Positions 1 to 14,130 of a DNA stretch of 64,000 nucleotides are shown here, piece by piece. The position numbers were made by a program, and so were the translations under genes. Source of the DNA: Aculops lycopersici. Taxonomy: Eukaryota > Arthropoda > Arachnida > Trombidiformes > Eriophyidae. The notes under the pieces were generated by a model. It ran no database searches. It was given only the letters and a program-made list of their open reading frames with translations, and had not been told where the DNA came from. The stretch spans positions 8,940,353 to 9,004,352 of the forward strand of contig WNKI01000001.1 in the NCBI GenBank assembly GCA_015350385.1. The letters are read 5' to 3'. The first letter of the stretch is position 1; every line of letters starts with the position of its first letter.

Positions 1-919
1 AGAGAGAGAGAGACGACAGCAAATGGGAGAAGCCACACATAAATAAATTTCGACTTGATGCTTGTGGTGGAATCTAACAAGTTGGTGCCATGAGAGTTAA
101 GTTAGCAAAACCTAGTTCTCTCTCTCTTCTCTTTACCGTCCTCTAAGCTTGAAAAAAGACGAAGACGACTCGATGCTGCTTCAATAGCGCGCGACGAGAT
201 TAACAGACTCTCATCCGGCTCACTCCTATAAGTCGTCGAAAGCTGTTAGAAGCGCACAGGTGAGGAGAGCAGACTAATTACATGACCACCACCACAACAA
301 CCACTCGCAACTTGGATTGAATTTGTAGTTGTTGTGTTGGTGGTAAGCGTGTAAGTTGTTCCCGCCGCATCAAATGGTACCGGTGATGAGGTAGGCAGGT
401 GAGCGGGCAACAGGTGAGACCTCTACCTTTTCAAGCGAGTTGCTCGATTCGGCGAGACAAATTGAGTTAGCTGGCGCATGGGCAAGGCGACAAGGCAACA
501 AGAGCAGGACCTTCTGACACTTGTCGCGCCTTTCGATGATATTTGAACCTGTGGAAATTGCGCAATGGTGATAGTCTCAAAGCAACATCAGGAGCATGGG
601 AGGACATCAATGTCATTTAATCGTCCTCCACTCGTCGCCGACTTGCGATGGTCGTCGCCATTGCAAGTTAGCTAGCCATTCAGCCAGCCAGCTGGCTAAT
701 GTGACTTGGTGTGTGTCCGATGACTTAACTTCTTCAATTGACTCCTCGGTGAATGGAAACATCAACATCAACAGCAAAGAGCAAAAGTCACGTTTTTTAC
801 TTTGGCAAACTGACTGAATGGAAAAGAGGAGTACGAAGAACTCGGTTTACCTGAGCGCGAGATCATAATCGACTTGCGTCGACTGTGATTCGTCGCCGCG
901 TTGGTCCTCGTGTCAGCCG

Positions 920-951
920 TTCGACTTCGACTTCGACTTCGACTTCGACTT
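920..951. repeat. TTCGAC hexamer repeat
   Basis: About five tandem copies of TTCGAC. It creates overlapping open frames on the minus strand (Glu-Val repeats) that are artefacts of the repeat. Confidence 0.9.
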
Positions 952-1399
952 GATTCATCATGTTTAACTCGGTGGTGGTTGTTGCAATTTCTAGCGCCGT
1001 AGTTGCTGCTGTCGTTACACAGTCGAGCTGAGGAGAAGAAATAAAAATAAGAACGAATAGAATCAGATTTAGATTGAGATTCAAAGTTGAAGTTGAAGTA
1101 TAGATATGCCAGCCAGCTAGCTGGTGGCTATCTAACCGGTCCAATCTGACTGGACGATCTTCAAGTGCTTGCTATCTAGACATCTATCTAACTAGCTTTT
1201 ACTAAGGAGATTACAACAACAGTCGGCAAACTCACGACGCCGAAGCCAAGTTTCTAAATATCTATCCATCTATCTGCCTATCGCCTCTCGGCAGCAGCAG
1301 CAGTGGCTCAGGTGTTAGCAGCAGCACCTGAGATGATGGTGGCAAATGAGTTCAAGCGACCACCTACCTGTAACCTCCAGCAAGTCGACTGAAGAAGGG

Positions 1400-1431
<32 letters not shown>

Positions 1432-1491
1432 CCTGACGATTTGCGAGCCGCAAACTCGACGGCCGAAAGCGCAACACGACCCGTCGACGAT

Positions 1492-1516
1492 GACGACGAC
1501 GACGACGACGACGACG
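1492..1516. repeat. GAC triplet microsatellite
   Basis: About eight tandem GAC units just after a GA tract at 1400-1430. The short open frames crossing it are repeat-driven. Confidence 0.9.
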
Positions 1517-3223
1517 GCTACGAGCCCAACAGTCAGGTAAATTCGAGACGATTGCTGATGAAGCGAGAAAAGTAACACTAATGAAGACGTCAAAAGACCA
1601 TTTTGTTGCCGCTAATGTTGCTACCTACCTGATCTTACATCATCATAATCATTCCGCGAAAAAGCGAGCACCGCGCGCCTCTACCCCTCGAGCTAGAGTC
1701 GAGGGGGCGGGCACTTGCAGTTACATTAGCACTAGCGTCGCCTTTTCCACCTTCCAACTTTGTTCTCTACCTTCATACCTCCATGCCTTTATACCTATCC
1801 ACCTTTCTACCTGCCGCCGCCGCCGCCACTACCACCGTACACATTGCCCCAACTTGCTCGCACTTTTCAGCTCCAACAAGTAAAGTGGCGGTGCCACACT
1901 GAGCCAGCGTCGTCGTCATCGTGGTTGTAGTCGCAGTCGCAGTGGCTGTCGTTACATAATGCATGATTCCGGCTCCGAAATAAACATCGCTCGTTGGCAG
2001 GCTACAGCTCAAGGATGGCGGGCGGGCGGGCGGGCAGGTAGGTACAAATGAGCGCGTCGTGTGTGGCGCTTCCTCCTCCACCTCCATCGCCAGTCTTTCC
2101 TCCCCTCCTTCTCCAGCTAACAAAGTCGCAATGATGACTCTGCTAACTGACTTGCCCATCAGCATCTAGCAAGCGACTAGATCTCTCAATCTGACGCCTC
2201 GTAAGGCGAGAAAATGACGAGCAAGCGAATAGGAGAAGTTTCTCGCCTGCCGTGTTCGCCACACTGCTATCGTTGTTGCGATTGCTAAAGATGATCGCTC
2301 ACATTCTAGTTGGTTCTTGGAACTTGCGATACAACAGGTTGCTCGCATGGACTACTAATGCACACAATTGCTCGCACTTGTTGCTCGCAGCCAGGACCAA
2401 TCAGGTGGGCGAGCCGCCGATGGGTAACTGCCACTGTGGCCACTGATGGCAACAAGAGGTTGCTCGCTAGCCCCGATTAGAGGGAGCGCCACTTTTGCAC
2501 TTGTTGCCGCTTGTTTGTCGGCGGCTTCAACTCTAAGTGTCTGTGCGAATGAAACGGTGTTGTCGAATCGGCGCCGGCCACTTGTTAACTAGCGATGCCG
2601 CCGGTGGCGCATGATTTCGCGCAGAATTGTAACAACATTTCTAATTCTGCTGCGTGTTATGTTGTTACAGATTTATATATATATATAAGGAAAACTAAGA
2701 GCACACATTGAGCGCGATTCTCACGAGTCTCTAGTGTTGCAACAACTTGTTGCTGTATCAAGTTGCCGCCACACACAACGACTACCGCCGCCGGTTAGTG
2801 TGAATGCGAGTGTGAACACACTCGACTCGAGGATCATCCGTAAGTGGAACTCCAGTTACTTGTTTACCTGTGCACCTTTGCCTTTGTTTGCCAGCTCCAT
2901 GGCCGGTAGCCGCTAATCACCCGCCACGGAGCTCAAGTCACGCCATTTGTGTTCGCTAGTCATCATATTGCCGTCGATTGGTGCCGCCATTGAAACTAGC
3001 AGGGTTTTAGAGACAGAAAAAGCCTCTTTGATTTGGTCGCAGAAGAAAAGAGACGGCCGCAGTTGGAAAATCAGTGCAATCACCTGACTTTTATTGTTAG
3101 CCTTGCTACCGTTGTTGTTGTTGTTTTCCTCTGCGATTGCGATCATCTCACAGAAGCCAATTTGGTGGCAGGTAAACAAACACACTTACCTTTACCTGAG
3201 CTTAATCTCTATCAATTGCCGCT

Positions 3224-3248
3224 CTGCTGCTGCTGCTGCTGCTGCTGC
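3224..3248. repeat. CTG/TGC triplet microsatellite
   Basis: About eight tandem TGC units. The run of eight cysteines in a 170-codon open frame across this region comes from this repeat, so I do not call that frame a gene. Confidence 0.9.
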
Positions 3249-6200
3249 CACATCAATCGAGTGGCTCAATTGAAGTGGCAAAGTATTGCGTTGGCCGCCA
3301 TCATCGTGGCGATTGATGTGTCGTTGGCCGTTGGAAGCGTTCGATGCGTTGGTATAAAAAAGTGGACCGCCAACCGGAGGATAACCACCGACGATGTGGA
3401 GCAAATTGCTTTTGTTTGTCGCCGCGACGCGAATCGTGGACGTCGTTGTTGGGGTCGTCTGTTTGATTTATCAGTGTGTAGGTGCCACACTCACAATTGT
3501 CATTTGATTCGAGGGAGAGAGATGAGTACAGGTAATCATTATTAGCGAGAGTCTATATCGATTTCTCCGTCTTCTTTGCACGAAAGGTCGAGGTTTTTGC
3601 TCTGTTGATTCGAGAATAATGATGATAATGACACCAAGCCAGCTGATCGCCAAATTGCAATCTTCCCTCGATCCCTCGAACGCCAACGTCGCTACTCCTC
3701 AGCTCCTTTCCAGTCCGTCAGCTAACAAGAGTGCAAAGGATTTCCAATTTGGGTGGTCGGAGCACAGGAACGGCAGCAACAATAATAAACTGAAAAAAGA
3801 ATCACATCACTCGCCTCTCAAACGAATCCGCTCCTCGGTGAGCTGACAAACTTTTGGCCGCCAGGTGAGGCTGCCGGTTAGTAGAGTGCTCGTCTCCCAC
3901 TCAAGGCAACGTTGCCGTTTCCAGCCGGCGAGAGTTCAATTTGCGGCCGCCAACTAGCAAGTTTGTGGCCCTATAACAAGTTGGCTAGTCGACAGCGGAG
4001 CGAGCAAGTTGCTTGCTCATGCTATCAAACCGCCGAGCGAGATACAGAGCAAGCAAACGCTCGAGTTCACACAAAGTAACTTTGCCACTCAGCTGCTCAC
4101 TTTTCGCTGCTGCTGCTGCCACTCTCTTTGACTTTGGTCCAAATCCAAGGCGATTAATTTCAATCGGCAAGTGCGACAACTCAAGTCGCAGTGTCAACGT
4201 CGCTGCGTTTTGTTGTCGGTTGGCGCTCGCCGTGTTGTCGCCGCCGCCGCCGCCACCGTTGCTCTTGCTATCGATTGACTGTCGCCTCGCCGTTCCAGCC
4301 AGTCTATTAGATGTGATTTGATCGCTTACCTGGCTCACAATCGATCAGCAACAACAACTCGGCAAGTGAGTGTCTTGTTGTCGCAGTCTCGCCCCCAATT
4401 GGCTTTGGGGGTAGCGGCGATGTTTGAGCTACCTAGGCACAGAAGCTGGTATTTGGAGAGAGAGAGACAGACAGACAAATACAAGCACATCGACCGAAAC
4501 TTTGCGGCTTTTGAATCCTAAGTTGAAAAAACTCCGTTTATTTCAACTTGTCCATTGTGCGCTGTGAAAGAAAAGAGCAGCGCCGACGTTCCAACAGCGA
4601 AAAGAGGGAGCAAAAAGCCTCTCAGTCTATCGATCGTCTCTCTCTCTCTCTCTCTCTCTCGCTTTATCCCAACTTTTTGATTTGCTTGCTCTTTTACTCG
4701 GGTGCTCGCAAAGTTTACGTAATCGTAATGCGAGAAAACAAACTACACCACACTCGCGGCCTATAGTTGAGTTCAAGATGTTTGTTGTAAGCTTCTTGTG
4801 TGTTTGTTTGTCGCGACATTTTCCTTTGCAAATCCAACTCTCGTGAACTGATAGCCGCAAGTAAACTAGACACCACTAGTTGGCGAGGAATTGTGAGCGC
4901 CAAATTGGGCAACTCGCCCGTCGTCATCATAATAATAATCATCGCAGGTGAGCAGCTCCCTCACTGAAAATGACTTGAGCGCCGGACTCACCTGAATCTC
5001 TAAACTGAAATCCACTCGAGCATTTCCCTCACCTGCGACAATTTTACCGAGCCAGCCGAGAATGCGCTCCTTGCATGAACATCAATTCAAAGTCACTCAC
5101 AAGCTGGAATTTGTCGGCAGAGTCATTGTCGTCATCCTCTTGTCTCTTGTGCAAGATAGCTTTGCATGAGATAAGAGATGGTAAAAAGAAAGAAAGAAAA
5201 CAAGACGTTGCCTTGAGCGTTTGCGGCCACCAAAGTGGCAACGCCAATGAGTCACACCAACACCCAGAGCAACCACTTAAATGGCTAGTCAGAGAGGAGC
5301 TCCGTCTCCCTAGCCAAAAGAGCAATCGATCGATCGATCGATCAGCTGGCGCCCCAATTGATCGTCACTGTCAATTGCTCGTCGCCCAATTGAGCAGTTG
5401 TTGCTCTTTTCGCCCTCTTCAGTAATGGCAGCGGCATAAAAATGTGTGCTCCTCTCGAACATGAACAGTCAGCGCGCAGGCGACTCGAGTTGCGTAACCA
5501 ACTCGCAGCTCGGCTAATAGACCGAACCATCGATTGGCTCAACTCAAGGGAGTAGCTCAATTTCACGCCCGTCGCCTGCTTACGCTAATGAGCGTAAACT
5601 TACCTACTTGCAAACTAATGTTACCGCAGGCGCAACAAAGCCAACTTATGGCCACTACGCGACTCATGGGAAATTTTTCCGTTTGATTTGAGCTAACGGA
5701 GCGGCCGAGCGAGCGAGCGACGGAAAACTTGTAGTTGAATTGAGGAGCGCAAAAGAGTGACCTCAAATCAATTGGCCAGTTGAAATGTTGATTTGAACTT
5801 TATGTTAAAATTTTTTCCTCCGCCACGTTGCTCATTTAATCCAACCAAATAAGGCGGCAACCTGCTGACTTTACCTTTTGGCTCGAAGGAATTTGTCTCT
5901 GGACTCTGGAATAGCAGTTGAGACAATGCGCTTAATTTGCGCACAGCTTACACACCAATCGCAGGTACGCCACTGACTTTGTACGCGGACCAGACGCATT
6001 GGGATTTTTTGAGAGAATGATAATTCTACGCCACACACAGAGGCGGCCAATGAGTTGCGCTGACTCGCTTGCACAGCAGCCATGCCAGTTACGTCATGTT
6101 ACCTTTGCGACGACCAGTGCAGTTGCGTAACCTTGTTGCCTTTGGTTGGCTGTTCGCTTGGATGAAATTTAACTCTCTAACAAAAAAAGACAAGACAACT

Positions 6201-8925
6201 ACCGCCACAACCACCGACGAGTAATAATCATAATCAACTCGAGTGGCGTGCAAAGTGTGAGAAAATTGCGAGCGAGTGGCCGGCGGCTTCGTGGGCGAGC
6301 CGCGCTCACGGGACATCAAATTAACATTAGGATGCTCAAAGTGTAGCTTTGTTATCTGCTTCCTCCTCGCCACTGGCCACTTGAGTCCACTGCCGCCACT
6401 GCCACCGAAGATCCATGTCCATTCAATTGCTAATGTCGCGCTCCTCGCAATCACAACTCATCGTTGTTGTCTGCGCTAAACACGGACAGCGACGATTATT
6501 ACGATTATTACAACGACCACCACGGCCGAGCGATGGAAATTCAAATCTGAGCTGAGAAATGGGAGTCGGTTGCTATGGTGCCACGTGAACTATGACCACG
6601 AGCCGCGAGAAGTCATCCTCGTCGTTTGTTGTCATGTTCTCTCGGGTCTAATCGTCGCTCCTACTCTTTCGAGCGCAGAAAAGTCGCTCGCTCGCAATGT
6701 GATGTAACCTGATGTAGCCGGAAAAGGGGTCTAGCCGGAAGCGCGTTAGCGAGAGGCACTCGAAGAACCGCAACGAACAAGCAGAAGAGGCGAAAGCAGT
6801 CAATTAACCTGAACATTTCCGACCGAATCCAAAACCACCACGACTACATTTCCAACCACCGAAACGCATGTTACGCAACACGCGCTCTCGTCTGCTGGCA
6901 CATTAATCGTTGCTCTCTGCGTGTAAGCGGCGCCAATTAACGTGAACAAGGGAGCGAATCTTCTCTTAGTGTTGCTGCTGCCCTTCTTTCTCTCACGTTC
7001 ATTCTCGCTTGATTTTTCTACTGTTTGGATTTATGTTTATTGGTGTCGCTGCATAAAGGAGAGTCGTTTTGTCGTCTCTGTCGAGTGGATTCCATGTACT
7101 AGCAGCTAGCTGGAAATTTCTATAGACAATTCCAAACTCTCAACTCAACCTTTCACCTGTCCCATCTTCCGCTCGACACTCGCGAAACTCATCGATGACC
7201 GGAAGTTGCGGGGGCAAAATCAATCAGAGTATCGCAATCAATCAACCACTTGGCTGTTTGCTCACCGCCTCTTCCAAGTGCCAACTCGGAAAGAGCAAGC
7301 TGACGCCAGTGATTTTGGTCGCGCGCAGCATGCAATATCAATACCAACACCGACAACCACTTGCTCACTTGAATCAGCTTAGCTTAGCTCAGCTCAGCTC
7401 AGTCCTGTTAAACTCGATAGACTCCTACCAACCAGCCAACCAACCAACACAAACGAGTGACTTTATTGGTTTGCACTTTGGATTAGTGTAGTTGGTGGTT
7501 GTGTTGTGCACCACATGATTAATAGGTTACAAGTGCGCAACTAGATTCCCTCCTCTAGCCTCGAGCGTCATCGTGATCATCAACATCGACATTATCGCAG
7601 AAGGCACACTTGCCTCCCGCCGCCGCCTCCTCCTCAACCGCCGCCGCTCCAAATGCCAGAGTTGGCTTTAGTTGCTTTGGTTTGAAGCAGAATGTCCAAT
7701 TTAAAGTTGAGCTTTTCACAATCCGGCACTCAAATTAACATACATAGCGACAACATGGCGTCGCTAGGTGCTTCCGCCTTCCGACTTAAGCTCTACGGCC
7801 AATTTGTTACTCGAGGCAAAACAATGATCGCAAGCGGCAGCTGCTGCTGTCTCTCGTTTGGTTTCACCTCGCGCCTCCATGACTAGAGGCACGAGAGAGG
7901 AGGAGAGGGTCGAGTGTTACAAATGAGCCGCGGTATGATCATTGAGACTTTTGCATTGAGTCAAAGTGGCCGTCGCTGGTGGCCTATGAGCATCGACCCA
8001 TTGAGCGCCGGGCATTAAACAGACTGACTAGCGATGAGCAAGCGAGCAAGTGGGCAAACAAACAAACGATTTACTCTTTTGAATGGCCACTTTTCTGACT
8101 CCTCGGAATCAGAATTGGCGGTGAGGCAACGATGTAGCAAAAGCAGCGGAACAAAGTGTAAACCTCAATCGAATGGCACAGCAACGCGGTGGTTAAATAA
8201 CCGCACGGCAGTTTGTTTGCCGTTTGCACAAATTAGTACGCCACTTTAAGTTGAGTTGAAGGCGAAAGGGGAAGGGAGAATAAATGGCCGGCTGGTTGGT
8301 ATGACTAAGTCGGTGGCTATAACTATAACTAAGGCCATCACTACAACAACAACCAACCAGCCAACCAAGTGAACGAGTTTTTTCCCTTTTCCTCGCCGAA
8401 CGTTTGCTGTTTTTGTTCTAGTTTTTATGCCCCGCAACCACAACTACCACCAAAACTACCACCACCACCGGCGCCGTTGGGCAAGCGACACAAACACACA
8501 AAGCCAATTGTGTGTCTATCGGTTTTTACTTCGGTTGGCCGCCTGCCACTTGTTTTCTCATTATTATTTTGGCCCAACTAACCAGAAACCAATTGGAAAC
8601 TCACTCGGCGCTCCAGTGGATCGCCGCCTCGCATCACGGCGATCAGTCGATCGGATTGGACAGTTGAAATGAATTTGCCAAAGTGGCAGTTTGCTGCTGC
8701 GTTAAGCCAAGCCAATTGAATTGTGTTGCGCAATCCAAGTGAACAACGATTCGACAACAGGAACTGCTCACTTCAATTCAATTATTCACCATCTGACCGT
8801 CAGTCAGTCAGTCGGCCTGTCGGTCTGCCTGTCCATCTATCTGTTGTTTTCCTCTCAACTCCCGAAACACCAGCCTACCAGCTGACAGGTTGTTGGCCTG
8901 CTCGCCAAATTTCCCGCTTCTGTGC

Positions 8926-8949
8926 GATATGATATGATATGATATGATA
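8926..8949. repeat. GATAT pentamer repeat
   Basis: About five tandem GATAT units, the last ones degenerate. Confidence 0.85.
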
Positions 8950-11900
8950 CAATATGATATCTACATGCAGTTGCACGACCAAGATCAATAGAATGGATCT
9001 AGTTACACCTGACCGACCGACCGACTGACTGACGTTACCTGCGGTGAAGACAACAATTGGCGTCACTTGTGTGATCAGTTGATTTGGTGGTAGCTCACTT
9101 TTTTAGCTTGCAATTCAATTCTAACAAACTGAAATAAGTAGTGCCTACATATTTGCAATCAACTCAACTCGAGTCCGAGTCTTTTCTGCTCGAACAGGTG
9201 GTTGGCATGCACAAATCGATTGGCACAATCAATTTATCGATCGGTCGGTCGGTAGGCCGCTTAGTTTGTTGCTTGGTTTTGGCAGGCGAGAGTTTGATGA
9301 GATGAACAGCAACGCGATAAAGTTGGCAGTTGCATAGTAGTTTTTAAAATGAAACCTGAGACAAAAGGCCATCGGGGAGACAAGAAACGAGTTGTGTTGT
9401 TGTGTTTTCAATTGCAAGTTCAATGAACTAGATAACGAGACAACAATATAGTTGATGGATCCTACCACAAAGCAGCCATCTCAATTAACTTACTTGTCCT
9501 TTGTATCAGTGGCATTGAGTTTGGCGAAGAACAGTGAGCAGTGAGCGGTGAGCGTTCGCCATTTGGAAGTAATAATAATGATATCGATTTCACTTTCACT
9601 CTCACCCTCTTTTCCCTCATCCCTCGCTCAGAACGGTAGCCGAGTTGCTCATTTGTTTCTGGTTTGGGTTATTGGTTCTGGTTAGAGGAACCAAGACCAG
9701 GGTCTTTCCGGTTCGGGTGAATGATTTTCAACTTAAACACTGGGAAGGATTACAAATGAGCTACAGAAGTCACCACCACCGGTGCTGTTCATTTGTAACC
9801 AACACCAGAACCGCACGCGCGCATAAAGCGTAAAATCTAAAGCAGCCGCCCGCTTGACGCCTACTTCAAGGCTACAGTTCCCGCTGCGACCACTGCTGCT
9901 ACCACTCATTTGTCCCGAATTATCGCCAATATGATCTGAAAAAAAATTTAATTTGCTTGCTCATTTGGCCCAGAGTATATTAACGGCAGCGTGAGATATC
10001 GACGATTTTCTGTGGTGGTGCTGCCGATAGGCACTAATTTGCTGCCGTCGTTAGCATCACTGGCGCTTATCATTTCGAAAGCTGGTGGCGGTCGCATGCG
10101 CCGCAGCCACCGATCACTTCTTTCCTACGCTGACTTCTGGGAGAAGCCAGCAGTCAAATCAAATCAAATGATCAGCTTCGTTGGCCCGTCGTGGAGCGAG
10201 AAGTTTTTACCAATCTCTCTCTCTATTTTCACATAGAATATATTGACACTTTATCGGAAAATGAGGAAATGGCAAAGTTACAAGGTTGCAAGTTTTTGCT
10301 ATTCCACGTTTGGGACTAAATAACACCAGTGAGATATGACTAAATGCACAGACATGGCATTCAGACACACCAAAGCACTACTGTATGTACCAACTGCAAC
10401 CACAGGGCAAAAGACTCACTAACTGACTGGTTAATATAATAATAATAATGATGAGCCATCGAGTTAATTCCTGAAAACTGATTAGCGACTAATTGGGTCT
10501 TCTGCGCGGTTGCTTCTTTCTTTTTCCAACTGTTAGAGTGGATAATGTGATATCAGTTTATGAAGATGAGTAAAAAATGAAAATGAAAATGAAAAAGGCA
10601 ATAAAAAGCCTGGTGCTCCTCATCGTTTGGCGCCGCTCTGTGGTCGCACTCACTTAAATAAAATAAGTGAGCAACCAACAAACTTGGGAGACTGAGAATA
10701 CCTTATCAACTTCATAATTTCTATCTCAACTTGGCTTCGAGTATGTTGGAGTTTGAGTATATATATATTTATATACATATATTCTGTGCGAGTTTGATAG
10801 GAGCAAGGGCATCAGCAGCGCGATATGAATTATGGAACTGACTATGCAAGTTCGTCAAGCAAACAGGTGAGTCAAATTGCTCTTGCAAGTTGAAACTAAT
10901 CAACCTGTCGCATCGTTTGCATCGCTTAGTTGATTCTTCATCTCGCTGGTTAGTGACTTGCAAAAAGTTAAACACAAAGTTAAACCACTGAACTGAAACT
11001 GAAAAGACCAAAGGGACTCGAGAGACTAATTGGCTTTGGAATGCATCATCCTCTTCTCCTTCCTCCTCTCCATTATAAGCCGAATGATTATGCTAAAGAA
11101 GACACGGCGCGGAGGGTGGAATTTAACGCTATGAGGTGAGGTGAGCAAACAATCTGCCTCTTTTGCTGATCGATTGGCCAGTTTGTTTGATTTGAGCTGT
11201 TAGAAGATTATCTGCTCATTTTTATGACCACCGTGTGGTTTTGCATCTCTATCTCTGGCGCATTCAGCTCGGGGGGCAACAACAACAACAAGAGCGGCAA
11301 CGGCAAAAAACTTATGGGTCGTAAAATCGACGAGGAGATTGAGTGGATCTTTAGTGTTGGACTCATTTGTCTGCCATTGCCGCTGGTCTCCGTTGACCTC
11401 GATCCGGTGGAAGCGGCGACGGCGGTCTTCGGGAGGCTTCAAAAGCATCAGTTTGCCAAGACTCCGGTGCCTAGACTGATGCCTTGAGTCTTGGATGGGG
11501 GAGGAGGTGAAGAGAAGAGAAAAAACTCTAACTACGGCCACCGACTGACGAGGACGCCGCCGCCAGTCGACAATAGAGTTCGAGGTGATTGATCGCTCAA
11601 TTTGCCAGCCAACCAGCCAGTCGGTCGCCTGAAGATGCGAGGGTTTGTTGGCCAGCCAATAGGTTGCTTGATTGAGTTGCAGTGAGTGGTCTCGAAAGTT
11701 GCAGGTGAATTTTGGTTGCTCACTTGGACACGAAGTTGAGCAGTCTATTGAAGAGGAGAGTAAAAGCTATTGTGACTCAATGAGCAACAACTCGCCAGGT
11801 GTGCGGCCGACAATGAGCATCGCATCGGGTCATCATCAATATTCATAGTCGTGCTTCTTTGGGCACAGCTCCTCCTCTCGCAGAGGAGTCTCCTTGTTGT

Positions 11901-11950
11901 TGCTACTGTGAGTCACAAGCCCAACGAGCACCTGACTAGTTACTCAATCG

Positions 11951-11977
11951 TCAGTTCAGTTCAGTTCAGTTCAGTTC
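11951..11977. repeat. CAGTT pentamer repeat
   Basis: About five tandem CAGTT units. A related GAACT pentamer tract lies at 14091-14130 and a GTGGA pentamer tract near 12260-12279. Pentamer repeats are a recurrent feature of this region. Confidence 0.85.
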
Positions 11978-14090
11978 GGTTCAATGCAAAGGAAGGGATG
12001 TTAAGAATTAGAACTAGTTGCGCAACTAGTTTGCAAATCAAATAAGCAACAGCGACGGCGGCGGCAACTTGTTGTCTGTGTTTTCGAGTTTGAATTTGAA
12101 TTTGCAAGTGGCAACGGCAAGTGGCCGCGGCGCCACCATGGCCATCGATTGCCACTTTTGCTCAGGTGCAGGGCGAAACGCGGAGCACCAATAGATTGAA
12201 TCTGTGCATTTCGTGACTTGAAAGAAAAATGAGCGAGTCAAAAAGTTGAGAAAAAGATGAAGTGGAGTGGAGTGGAGTGACACTCGACTCGCTAGCTCGC
12301 TCATTCTCCCCCAAGTGAAGGAGCAGTAGTGGCGCCACATCATTTGAAATCGAGCCGGCCGATCAAATCGAATCACCTGGAGCTCTCTCAGTCGTTGCAA
12401 GTCCCTGTCTCTGGCTCAGTTTAAATTTCATCTCCTCTCAGCTTCTTCAATTCAGCTGATAGAAAGAGCAGTCGAGTCAATAGAAATAATAATATCGAAC
12501 GCTTTTGTCTCCCACAAGAAACACAAACGACAAACTATCGCCTGATTCTGGCAGCTTCACTCTAGCTTTACCTTTACCTTTGCCGTCTCCAAATTGCAAC
12601 GATTGATCGTAATAATGAGAGCAACTGCAATCATCGTGGTCGTCATCCGGTGGCGCCGATTTGTTGTTGGCGCCGCCAGTTGTCATTGAGACGCTTCATG
12701 TTCCGAAGTTTCATCTACTGTCGCCGTTTCTTTCAGGGCAACTCGAGGGAGAGACAAAAAAGTGGACACAACGATGACGACAATGACGACGTTGGAGTTG
12801 GCAAAAACGTAGTTGGCGGCGGCGGCAGGTGATTGACTTTAATTCGGATCGATTGTTTGCTCCATTGTTGGCTGGTTGTCTTTTCTTCTCCCACTTTTTT
12901 GCTGTTGGTTTTGCACAACCGAGGAGAAGAGTCTCAGTTCGCCTCATCATATCCATTGCAGATTTTTAGCCACCGGCTAGCATGTCGTCTTTCCGAAGCT
13001 TTTCGGCGTCTCTTGTGTCTGGTTGCAGGAAAGAAAGTTAGCCAATCGGCTGCCGCCGCAAAACCAAAACTAAATTCTCTCCTCTAGATTTCGGAGAGGA
13101 GGACAAAACCACCGCCTTTCAAGAAACTGGCAGTAGACGAGACAAGAGAGTCGGGCCACGAATTGATTGGACAAGAAAAAGCAAACAAGTGGTTTTTGTC
13201 AACTCGCCGACAGGAAGTTGGGGGCTCGTTGATTTCTACTTAATGGGCGCCGCTCTTTTCAGTTTCGAGTAGCTCTTTCTCTCTGTAGTATAAGCTCGAC
13301 GGACTGCTCATTTGTGTGCACAGGTGACGCCAGCGCACACAAACGCGTTCCGCTCTGCTGTTAGTTTTAGTTGACCACACAGAGGCGACAGGTTGCAGAG
13401 TCGCAACTATAAACGAGCAGTCAGCTTGTGCAAGCCCCGCTACTGCTACTGCTGCTGCTCAAGTCGCTAGCGCCGCGCCATTTCAAATGAGCGGCGCCAA
13501 ATCTGCTCTATATTCGACACATCGACCCGCAAACTCGCAGACTAACGGACTCGCAACTCAAGTGGCCAACAGCAACCACTGCACAAGTGTTTTGGCGCCA
13601 AAACACTCGCTGCTGCTGCTGCTTCCGCAGCTCGGGGCTAAAGTTGCAGTTGAATCGCGCCTGCAATGTGTGTAACCATTAGCGTCAACTTGCCCTCGGC
13701 TTACTGAAATTTGTTCAGCTCGCTGTTGAGTTGCGAAGCTTTACCATGGGAGTCGCTCGACGGTTGGCTCGCTCGCAATATAGTTGGCCAACTGGAAGCG
13801 CCTAGACTCTCGGGGATTAATTCAGCTCATCGGTTTGCAGTAGGTAGTGGTAGCGGTTGTGGCAGTAGTACCAAAAGCGGCAGCAAAAGCAACGAGCTCA
13901 CTGAGCTGGCAAGCTACTAAAAGTTGTAATCTCGTCGCGGCAAATCGAGCGGCAGCTCAATGGACATTTGCACACACAAACTCACACGCAGTGATAGGGA
14001 GAGAGAGAGAGAAAGGGAAACGCTAACCTCCTTCCGCTTGCAAAGCGAGAAATTGAATCGCATTACCAAGTGAAGTGACTGAACTAAACA

Positions 14091-14130
14091 GAACCGAACT
14101 GAACTGAACTGAATTGAACGGAACGGGACG
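14091..14130. repeat. GAACT/GAACG pentamer repeat
   Basis: Tandem GAACT units grade into GAACG and GGACG variants, so the array is old and degenerate. On the opposite strand the unit reads AGTTC, the same pentamer family as the tract at 11951. Confidence 0.8.

Larger units (their letters stand above)
257..5035. promoter_or_regulatory. Dense cluster of CAGGTRA heptamers
   Basis: Fifteen copies of CAGGTGA or CAGGTAA, counting both strands, start near 257, 396, 411, 847, 1534, 2864, 3080, 3169, 3192, 3529, 3862, 4326, 4945, 4988 and 5029. Equal base use predicts about 1.2 in this span. The word matches zinc-finger repressor sites of the Snail/ZEB type and also the 5' splice-site consensus CAG|GTRAG; about half of the copies continue with G. 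The function is not known. Confidence 0.35.

Noticed and set aside
3033..3545. 170-codon plus-strand open frame with poly-Cys
   Set aside because: The Cys run comes from a TGC microsatellite, two long frames lie antisense to it, and there is no domain similarity.
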